Part shown: piece by piece, positions 55,996 to 64,000 of the stretch | How positions within the stretch are numbered: the first letter of the stretch is position 1 | How the letters are laid out: every line of letters begins with the position of its first letter | Origin: Allacma fusca | Taxonomy: Eukaryota > Arthropoda > Collembola > Symphypleona > Sminthuridae | Reading direction: 5' to 3' | NCBI GenBank assembly: GCA_947179485.1 | Contig: OX359249.1 | Location: forward strand, 50,789,402 to 50,853,401 | Length of the DNA stretch: 64,000 bases | Translations under genes and position numbers: made by a program | Notes under the pieces: model-generated | Database searches by the model: none | Seen by the model: only the letters and a program-made list of their open reading frames with translations | Told to the model about the DNA's origin: nothing

Positions 55996-56920
55996 TAGGG
56001 AATGTCGATTGAAAATGCCCTTGCATATATGCCTGCCAAGCTGAATACGCCCAATATGCCCGCCAACGTGCCATATTTTTGGGCATATTGGCACATTGGG
56101 AAAATGCCCTGAATTTGGGCATTTTGGGCATATTCGACATTTTAGGCATTTTCAGCCGGGAATATTCTGCATTTCTGTCATAAATTTATAATAATAAATC
56201 ATTAATGACATCATAAATAATAAATGTCACTATTAAAATGAAATCCTATTAAAGGCGTACATGGCAATTTTGTTTAAATGTATTATATTTCAAAAGATAC
56301 TCGCTGTGTTTCATACAGACAATTTATATTGAATTATTGACGAATACAATTTTGTTGGATTTTGTATAAAAATAATGAGAAGACTAAAAGTGATAAATAC
56401 GTCATCAACAAATCCTCCCCATCAGAGCTTTGATTTGTATAACTTTCATCCACCTCCAGCGTAAATAAAACTTCTCAAATTTTATGACCAGTGCTTCGAG
56501 GTTGGCATAGTTTATTACATTCCAAAATGTGAGTTTTGTCCAGTAGTAACAATGGTTGATGGTTAGACGTTTAAAAACTACAACTCCTACAATTGTATAC
56601 TGACCAGATTTATTTACCTGTGCTAAAACCGTCGAGTAATAGTTTTGTTATACCGATTGAGCGGGGTAGTTTGCGGTAGTAGCAAGTGGAAGTAGTAGCA
56701 GGGACCAATAATGTCTGGAAAAGGTAATCGACCCGAAAATTTGAACTGAATATGCCCAAAATGCCGAATATGCCCAGGAATGAAAATGCCGAAAATGTCC
56801 GTGCCGAATATGCCCAAAATCAACGTATTTGCCCAAAGTTGAAAATGCCCAAAATGCCCTGGCATTTTGGGCAGGCATGATGCCCAATATGCCATGGCAT
56901 TTTCAAATCGACAATCCCTA
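55996..56920. mobile_element. hAT-like GGGCATTTT MITE, duplicate copy
   Basis: Same element and same flanking ATAATATG as 53377-54283, so a duplication of the locus and not an independent insertion. Confidence 0.8.
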
Positions 56921-56994
56921 ATAATATGTAGGAGAACATTTATTTTACCGTTGCCCACACTGTAGACTAGAATAAAATCTTAGAGGCATTTTTT

Positions 56995-57597
56995 GTAAAA
57001 AAATATTCAAGGCGAAGAATTCGGATTTAAAATACCTATATCAATACTGAAAAATATTAATTCTAATACGGATTTAAATATCCTCGAGCAATAGTTCATT
57101 ATGAATTCCGATATGAATATTTATTTGAATACTCCTAGTATACTGAAAATACAAAGAATTGAATTACTTAAAAAGTTCAACCTTAGAAACAAGATATCAT
57201 CAATGTTTTGGGAAGCTAGTTTCCCCCGCAGGTCATTAAGTAAAATTTTAAGAGCTGAAAAAGCACGTTCAACTGATATTTGAACTCTAACATTACTAAT
57301 TTTCTTTCGGCCCATTTTTAGTTCGCCAATGCTCTTTGATTAACTTTAAGTTGTAACTAAAACATTGCGACAATTTTAAATTTATATTTAAGTATGTACA
57401 CTTGATGAAATACATCATTAAAAACAATACTTTATTTTAATCGGAATTCAGTAAAAAATATTTGAATGCCAATTCCGATTCCAAAAATGTTTTTGAATGC
57501 GATTTTGAATTAAAATACTTCCTGGGAATTATTTGGAATTCCAATATGAATTAAAATCCTCAAATTTTCAAATCTAATTCCGATTCACATCCTTGTT
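56995..57597. mobile_element. CAAGGATG-family hAT fragment, duplicate copy
   Basis: Counterpart of 54355-54958; same missing left end. Confidence 0.75.
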
Positions 57598-57729
57598 TAT
57601 GAGTTGAGTATACTTTGATTGATATGTACTAAAATGCAACTGCAAGGGTTAGCTGAGTCCTTGAAGTCGTATTTAGGACCATAAATATTTAAGTACACAA
57701 CCGTAGCAAGTACTGAGGGTACATAGGTG

Positions 57730-57913
57730 CAAGTTTGTATAGTGTCTACATAATCTGTGAGAGATGGATGGAGTACCATAGAGTAAAGCAAGCAACATTG
57801 TGAGGAGCAACTTGCAATGTAAAAAGCAGGCAGAGTACAGAGCAGAGGAGAGCAAAAATTTTCTAAGTCCGAGCTACCACTCGAGCAACTAGGAGCTGTC
57901 TTTACGTCCTAGT
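57730..57913. repeat. Right terminal inverted repeat, 184 bp
   Basis: Reverse complement of 52110-52293. Confidence 0.9.
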
Positions 57914-58917
57914 ATGGAATTCTACTACAATGGAAATGTTATAGAAATAGCAAGTAGCTACAAATATTTAGGAGTGGAGTTTCATCGAAACGGAAAATTC
58001 CACTACCACCTCAAACAAACCTTTTTGAAGACCAACGCTGCAGTCGAGTTACTTTTAAACACTACTAGGTCAACCAAACTGAACGATATAGAAATCATCT
58101 TGAGACTTTTCAACTCCTTAGTAACAACAATCCCACTCTACGGATTCCCAATTTGGGGAATGGAGTTTGTAGATGAAATGGAAAAGATACAGACTAAATT
58201 TTTACGAAGAATTACTGGAGCCTGCAATCTCACTCCTGGATACGTCCTGCGTCTGGAGACTGGAAGTAAATCAATGCGAGCATTAATCGCGAAAAGCATT
58301 ATAACAACAATGTACAACTCTATCTTCTCAGAAAATGCAACTGTTATGGCTTCAAAGTGCTACAGGCTGCTGGAAGCAAACGAGGGAGACACGAATAACA
58401 GATCTCAGTGGAGGACATTATTTAAATCAATTAAACTTGAAGAGGATTTCAACAATTTCACAAAAGAATACTTGAAAAAAACTGCGACAGTTTTCGGAGA
58501 AAGATAGATCTCCATTCTACAAACACAGATGTAGAAGATATGTTGGGGGAAGATTTTTACGGAAAGGGGCACAGCTGGGCGCTTACGAAATTCATACAAA
58601 ATCTCAGACTAGACAAACCAAGAATAAATGTTCAATGCAGAAACATTAATCTAAAAGCTATGACCTACCGATGGAAACCAAAAAGCGGACCGATCGATGC
58701 ATTATGTGCGTGCCTTAAAAATGCAGAAGACCGCTTCCATATAATGTGCGAATGTGAAGTTTACGAAGACATCAGAGCAAAGCATATCCCTGAAGCCAAT
58801 AAGCTAAGACAACACGACTTTATCCAATATTTCCTACAAACAGAAGATGACCAGAGCCGAACAAAACGAGCCTATCTATTCTGGAAGGACGCAATAAAAA
58901 TAAGAAATGGTACTTGA
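57914..58917 (+). pseudogene. Non-LTR reverse transcriptase, thumb and C-terminal zinc region
   Basis: Continues from 52109. The plus strand reads YKYLGVEFHRNGKFHYHLKQ (the GxxF/YLG thumb segment), FNSLVTTIPLYGFPIWGMEF, FLRRITGACNLTPGYVLRLE. After a frame change near 58507 the C-terminal region has CRNINLKAMTYRW and CACLKNAEDRFHIMCECEVY with the CCHC spacing of non-LTR elements. The 3' UTR follows from 58918. Confidence 0.8.
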
Positions 58918-59298
58918 AGCTGGGAAGGTATTAGAAACACATTCGAAGTACAGTTGCACCCACCCATGAGATTGGTACAAAACATGTAAGCCGAAATGAA
59001 GTGTACGGGTAGCAGCCCATCAATAGCCTTCGACAAATGGTACCAACCTCATGGGCGGGTACCAGACAAATAAGCAGGGATGTCGTAAGGCTGGGGCTGT
59101 TGGCGGGCTGAAACACGTATAACCATAACTCACGACTTGGAGGCACTAATATATTTGTAAACCAATTTAAATGTACTTGTATATTCTCTCGCAGCTAATA
59201 CATCTGATATACCCGTAATCTATAAATAATTATCTACAATGTCCTATCTGGTACTTGATGAATAAGTAGTACAATAATGAAGTGTAATGGAGAAAGAC

Positions 59299-59350
59299 GT
59301 GTAGGTTTTTGACGGCCCTTGTTATAGCAGGGAACCTTTTTCACCTACAC
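59299..59350 (+). other. Stem-loop in the 3' UTR of the non-LTR element
   Basis: GTGTAGGT (59299-59306) pairs with ACCTACAC (59343-59350); inside, CCCT and AGGG pair around TGTTATAGC. It lies about 160 nt before the 3' end. Such structures are RT-recognition signals in some non-LTR elements; that role here is inference. Confidence 0.5.
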
Positions 59351-59525
59351 CACAACACTTAGTAATGTTTTTCAATATATTCTACTTCCTTAAACAATTC
59401 ACAATTCATTTACTCTAATTAAAACTATACGATTTTTTGTAATTAATGCGATAATAAGCGGGTTGTAAGGGCTAAGGCCAAATCGACCTTTAATAAATCT
59501 ATCTATCTATCTATTATCCGTTGTT

Positions 59526-61480
59526 GAAAATCCTGGCCACCTGTACAATTTACTGCCATCTCTTACAATTATATCTAAGTTTCTCAAATCCAAAAATCGT
59601 TTTATGCCAGGTCTGGTTACCTGCAATTTATTTATTTTGAAAGTACTTGCATGAAGCCATATTATTGTTTGCTGGATACATACGTTACGAATACTTTTCG
59701 AGAATTAATAAAAGCAATACTAGTGCTAATAATTTATAATAACTAGCATTCAAGCCATCCACCAAGGTGGATGGGAAAACTGGGATTGCAATGATTTGTA
59801 ATTCATAAAGAACATTAAACTTAACATTATATTATTAGGCCTATAATAAATAATAATAAATATAAAAAAAAATGCAACGGATCCTTTAAACCTCCAATCC
59901 GTTTCGAATGGGTAAAATCTGTAACAAAAACCAACTTCGTCGCTTATTAATGGCTTTATATATTAATTTTTTTCATTAATTTCCTTGCAAAAATCTTAAT
60001 TTAAAAAATTTAAAAAGGGGTCAACCCTGGACAGGTTAGGGTAAAAAAATAATATAAAGGCCCTCAGATTCCATGCAGAAAGGCCTTTCTATTTATTTGA
60101 CTATATAATGTTATTCAAAGCCAAAGTGTCCCGTCACTGTCCTACATAATCAATGGCTTAATATTCACTGTTTAACCTACATTTCATTGGTTTTTGAAAT
60201 AACTTCACTGTTGTATTGGCTTTATCTGTAGTCACAAATAAACATCGAATGGAACTGGCATCATAGCTAGATATAAAACACTCTTAAGAAAACTAAACCC
60301 ATCCTAGTTATGTTAGCAACATTGCCACAGACTTTGGTCAAAATAGGATTACCTGTTTTTTAAAAACTGAAGCCTCTCCTTTTACTAAATGAAGTCGGTC
60401 CTCAAAGAATAAGTTCCAGAATAAAATTGTTCTCAAACTTTTCCGGGGCATAAATGTTTTTGAAAAATATTTAAATGCTGTTTAGTAAATAGGTGTTGTA
60501 TAGGGGACTTATAAAATGGTAGTTAATGTTATGTAAAAATGTTATCTGTGAAAGACCCTAATTTTTGACCACGAAAATGTCAAATGTTTTGAATCATCCA
60601 GAACGCTAATATTGCAGGATAGCTACATCACTATGTCTTGCTAGTGTTGACGGATCCCAAAGTTACTCTTATACTCTACTTACGCTCTTACCCACGGTTA
60701 GAATTTACTCGTGGTGGTTAAAAGATGAAGCCTGATCATGTTAGTCACACTGTACTAAATATTTAAAGGCGTACACAATAAGCAAAAGTAGTAGTAGATT
60801 CGAATTAACCATACAAATTCCAAGATGCAAGATAGTAACTTTGTTGACTTCTGTTTAGCATTGCGATATTTTTTCATTTCTCATAATATGTAAATAAATT
60901 GCTATTAAATCACTTCTCATATTTTTTGTAATCTAAAATGGAATTATTATCTTTTATTGACTTGGACACTATGTATATAGTAGCACTTGGTTACTATAAC
61001 TTAAGCCTGTGCAAGTGTACAAAACAGAATTAAAAAAGAAAAATAATTGTCCATCTTTTCTTTAAAAAAAGGTTTGAAATAAAAATTAAAGCATTTTTTC
61101 ATGAATGAAAGAAAAAAATGAACCGCTATGCTTCAGCATGTCATGTACATAAGTGACGACTGGCACCATTATCATCATCAAGACAATCACTCAGATTAGT
61201 ATAAAGGATTATTAACCATGCTTAATGAAGCTTTAGATTACAGTGAAAAAAATTAGAAAAATTCGTTTCATCAACAGATTCTTTATTGTTAATATTAACC
61301 GTTATCATCCGATTAAAGCTATTGAATCCAACTGCTAACCGTTTATAACCATAAAAGAATTTTAAAAAACCAATAACGAAAACAAAAACTGAATTTAGAC
61401 TGTCATTAACATTTGAGTAGTTAACGTAAACCCAAATTTTCGGTTACCCACCACTGATTTTTACATACAACATCACCACT
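59526..61480. other. AT-rich non-coding stretch
   Basis: No open frame or recognisable element. CGGTTACCCACCACTG at 61441-61456 looks like a hAT right end, but its partner is not established. Confidence 0.5.
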
Positions 61481-61506
61481 AGAAAGGTTATAGAGTAATT
61501 GTGGTA

Positions 61507-62090
61507 GCTTGGTGCAAACTACTTGGTACCAAAGTTGGACTTTGAATTTTGTCGACTTGATTCACTAAAAATGTAATATCTTGTGAACAAATGGGAATTT
61601 CGGCAAAATGATTACATGGCCGAGTAGGTGTAGTCGTATGAAGTTGAAATAAACTATAATCAGCTTGGTGCAAACTACTTGGTACCAAAGTTGGACTTTG
61701 AATTTTTTCGACTTGATTCACTAAAAACGTAATATCTTTTGAGAAAATGGCAATTTCGGCAAAATGATTACATGGCCGAGTAGGTGTAGTCGTATGAAGT
61801 TGAAATAAACTATAATCAGCTTGGTGCAAACTACTTGGTACCAAAGTTGGACTGAATTTTGTCGACTTGATTCACTAAAAATGTAATATCTTGTGAACAA
61901 ATGGGAATTTCGGCAAAATGATTACATGGCCGAGTAGGTGTAGTCGTATGAAGTTGAAATTAACTATAATCAGCTTGGTGCAAACTACTTGGTACCAAAG
62001 TTGGACTTTGAATTTTTTCGACTTGATTCACTAAAAACGTAATATCTTTTGAGAAAATGGGAATTTCGGCAAAATTTTTTCGACTTGATT
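61507..62090. repeat. Tandem array, about 156-bp unit, alternating ABAB
   Basis: Units start GCTTGGTGCAAACTACTTGG at 61507, 61663, 61819 and 61973. Units 1 and 3 share GTCGACTTG and TCTTGTGAACAAATGG; units 2 and 4 share TTCGACTTG and TCTTTTGAGAAAATGG. The fourth unit is cut short. This is a two-unit higher-order repeat of about 310 bp. The open frame through it is a by-product. Confidence 0.85.
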
Positions 62091-62207
62091 CACTAATTGT
62101 GATCTAATATTTTATTGCATTAGAAGTTACACGGTAATACACGTAAATATTTAGTTTTATTGGTTTAATGTTTCTGATGTCCTGAGTTACTCAGTTGTGG
62201 TTTGATC

Positions 62208-62495
62208 CTACTCCGTAGACGCAGATTCAAACATTTTTTTCTTTTCCTCCGCCCTGGCTGCCCTTTTTCTGTACACCTTTTGGCACCTACGTTGTTTCAT
62301 TTTAACTTCGCCCCGATCCTTTTTCTTCCTTTCTTTCTTCAATTCTCTCCAGTCTGGAATTTTTTCTCCCTCAAACTGGAATTGAAACATGATAATTAAG
62401 ATTTGCCAATTTGTGGCTCCTCTCTCTCTATACATATTGTACCACAATAGACTCTTACCAAACCTCCCGAATGGAGTTGACAGTTCCTTTGCCAA
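62208..62495 (-). CDS. Unrecognised basic open frame
   Basis: 95 codons; the C-terminal half is very rich in Lys and Arg (RELKKERKKKDRGEVKMKQR). Upstream on the same strand, 62500-62940 has broken frames including EEARRKRAADVVFEFPEAWK. It may be exons of one gene or a decayed element. No domain recognised. Confidence 0.3.
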   Translation of the reverse strand: MAKELSTPFGRFGKSLLWYNMYRERGATNWQILIIMFQFQFEGEKIPDWRELKKERKKKDRGEVKMKQRRCQKVYRKRAARAEEKKKMFESASTE

Positions 62496-63514
62496 CGCTT
62501 TTCATGATGTCACAATCAAGTCTTTTGTCCTAGTCTACGCCGGGTTGATGGATAATAAAGTTAGGAGGAGGCCTCACGATTGTCGATTGACCTTCCCCGT
62601 TAGGTCCAAGGCCTCGTTGGGTAACGTAACTACAAAAAAGACAAATACAAAGCTAGTCTACACGGGCTTGCGAATAAACTTTGTAACAAAACGGCCAAGA
62701 TATAATACCCTAGGCGGTTGGCCATCAAATTTGCTGTCCAATTAGTTCCAGTCTCTTTGTGAAACTTTGAGGCCTTCCATGCCTCAGGGAACTCGAAAAC
62801 AACATCCGCGGCACGCTTTCGCCGAGCTTCTTCGCTCTGGTCCGAAAAGGGTGGATACGATTCTTGTCCATCAGACCTGTAACAAAAAAGTGGTGAAAAT
62901 GTATAGCAACGTCAACGTGTTCAAAACAAAGCGTATTGCTCAAGAATTGTCAGCGAAGCAATGCCGAGACAACGACGTCGTGAATGGTAGTGTTCAGTCG
63001 TCACCCAAATCAAAAAAAGTTAATAATGTTATTCCTCCGGCATTGTCTAACGTGCACATACAAGCAAAAATACCACAAGTTTTTATATGTAAACGTTATT
63101 TATTACCAATGGAAAGCGTGTTACTTAGCAGCTAACTATATTACCATTCCACTACATCCTTTTAATTTGTACGCTAATGTGCAGCTACGATACCTGAATC
63201 TACAAAATAACTTAACGAAAACATAAGAACGCGCATGCTAATACGGAAGTTGTTAAGCTATACAACATCATTTTGTGTACTATACATTTATATAATTGCA
63301 TGTCATACCACGTTGTGTACGTTCGTAATACTACATGGAAATTTAGAAACTACGTTTACAAGGAACATGTGATGGAGATTGTGAGGAAATGGACAGCGTG
63401 GACAAAAAATGTTATTACAAGTTACAATACAATACAAGCGTAACAGTGTTTACACCATAAACGGTCATGTTACATCTACACACAAGCAAGTAGTTACTGG
63501 CTAGTTTTCGATTA
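62496..63514. other. Region of unsupported short frames
   Basis: Plus-strand frames at 62767-63135 and minus-strand fragments overlap. None carries a motif I know. A splice-aware prediction could change this. Confidence 0.3.
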
Positions 63515-64000
63515 CTACTGACGTGCTGCTAATCTGTACCACAATAAAGACACGCATTCATGCCTGGGACACACTCGCGCGGATGTCATGTGGTCATTTA
63601 TAAGGCTATTGTACACTTGCAGCTCTCCTTCCCATGGAAACACTGTGAAGTAATGATTTGGATTTTTTTGGAACAACGACGCTGCAGCTAACTTGTACAA
63701 CTTGTGACACACGTTGATTTGTAAAGGAACATCGTCGAACTTTGTTCCGCGCTCACTGCTGTTGGCATCCATGGTTGGACTCAGTAACACAATTGGAACT
63801 GGATCATATTGCTGTTGGTAATGCAGTCGTTGGGAAATCAGCCGATTGCTGCAACCTGGGTGAGGGCACAAGCGTAACTTGGACTCGCCGTTCATGTTGG
63901 CAACGATCTTTGCAGTAGTCTTCTCCCAATAATGACCTGTAGCTAGTGGAGTTGTTACGGTATGATCTCTGCACTTGGAAACTTCCTCAAAGACACGAAA
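63515..64000 (-). CDS. C-terminal part of an unrecognised protein, runs off the window
   Basis: The frame is open from the window end (64000) to the stop at 63515; ATG 63895 is internal. It has a CPHPGCSNRL segment with Cys/His spacing, and LYKLAAASLFQKNPNHYFTV then WEGELQVYNSL. The HYF...G-x-L-x-V-Y pattern faintly recalls the His box of ubiquitin-protease-like cysteine proteases carried by some transposons. That is a guess from pattern only. Confidence 0.35.
   Translation of the reverse strand, partial: FRVFEEVSKCRDHTVTTPLATGHYWEKTTAKIVANMNGESKLRLCPHPGCSNRLISQRLHYQQQYDPVPIVLLSPTMDANSSERGTKFDDVPLQINVCHKLYKLAAASLFQKNPNHYFTVFPWEGELQVYNSLINDHMTSARVCPRHECVSLLWYRLAARQ

Larger units (their letters stand above)
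55446..57882. repeat. Second copy of the sequence duplicated across the gap
   Basis: Parallels 52829-55245 with few substitutions and an extra 18-bp GAATATGCCCAAAATGCC-type unit near 56755. Confidence 0.9.
52110..57913. mobile_element. Long-TIR DNA element with 9-bp target duplication (Mutator-like or foldback)
   Basis: 184-bp terminal inverted repeats (52110-52293, 57730-57913; outer end ACTAGGACGTAAAGACAGC) appear identical, and ATGGAATTC flanks both ends (52101-52109, 57914-57922). Long TIRs plus a 9-bp duplication point to a Mutator-like element. No transposase was recognised. The real length is probably near 3.2 kb because the middle is artificially duplicated around the N gap. Confidence 0.8.
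51385..59512 (+). mobile_element. Non-LTR retrotransposon, 5'-truncated, split by a long-TIR element
   Basis: Flanked by perfect 13-bp duplications ATTATCCGTTGTT (51372-51384, 59513-59525). The coding sequence at 51385-52109 continues at 57914-58917. The 3' end has GGTTGTAAGGGC, AATAAAT and a TATC run. The clade is uncertain (Jockey/I/RTE-like). Confidence 0.9.

Noticed and set aside
53191-56958. Open frames rich in MPK and WA repeats
   Set aside because: They derive from the GGGCATTTT motifs of a MITE.
51233-61456. CAGTGATGGGTAAC and CGGTTACCCACCACTG as ends of one 10-kb hAT element
   Set aside because: The termini look alike, but the flanking 8 bases (CTCCACAT and ATTTTTAC) do not match and the helicase sequence does not resume on the right.
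61488-61844. 118-codon repeat protein
   Set aside because: The frame is imposed by the 156-bp tandem repeat (a multiple of three) and has no other support.
1-64000. CRISPR arrays, bacterial operons, tRNA or rRNA genes
   Set aside because: None seen. The repeats here are transposon ends and satellites, and the gene structures are eukaryotic.

Overview
This is a stretch of an AT-rich animal nuclear genome, most likely an arthropod; a basal hexapod such as a springtail is only a guess. It has short GT-AG introns, BEL/Pao retrotransposons, PIF/Harbinger, hAT, Helitron and Polinton DNA transposons, and R2-like and other non-LTR retrotransposons. I found no ordinary conserved host gene. The only gene-like sequence outside recognised mobile elements is a pair of decayed S8 (bacillopeptidase F-like) protease pseudogenes, plus unrecognised open frames at the right end.

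Layout. (1) 1-4541: an R2-like non-LTR remnant between inverted repeats, then a TA-flanked MITE. (2) 4542-10650: mostly non-coding, with a TTA-flanked MITE carrying a nested hAT MITE rich in GGGAC motifs, then S8 pseudogene copy 1. (3) 10653-13747: a complete PIF/Harbinger element with an intact three-exon transposase. (4) 13925-14568: a second R2-like remnant. (5) 14569-36728: one minus-strand BEL/Pao element, split by a second Harbinger element (16458-22950, itself hit by several insertions) and by an 11 kb Polinton/Maverick (about 24.1-35.4 kb). The Polinton has PolB, protease, major capsid, core-like protein, ATPase, penton and integrase, most of them broken, plus an unbroken two-exon BIR gene with a predicted C-terminal membrane anchor. 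(6) 37848-40230: S8 pseudogene copy 2, a dispersed duplicate of copy 1. (7) About 40.4-51.2 kb: one Helitron helicase pseudogene split first by a young BEL/Pao element (41215-47972) and then by a hAT element (48123-51121). That hAT contains a second hAT (48916-51096), which contains a 1.6-copy, 420-bp-period repeat with two hammerhead ribozyme motifs. (8) 51385-59512: a non-LTR retrotransposon with a 13-bp target duplication, split by a long-TIR, 9-bp-TSD element (52110-57913) that holds a 200-N gap with near-duplicate sequence on both sides. (9) 59.5-64 kb: AT-rich sequence, an alternating ABAB tandem repeat, and unrecognised open frames.

The window is a nest of transposons up to four levels deep. 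Many junctions are certified by exact or one-mismatch target-site duplications, so insertion order can be read directly. The most unusual items are the paired hammerhead ribozymes and the membrane-anchored BIR gene in the otherwise decaying Polinton.
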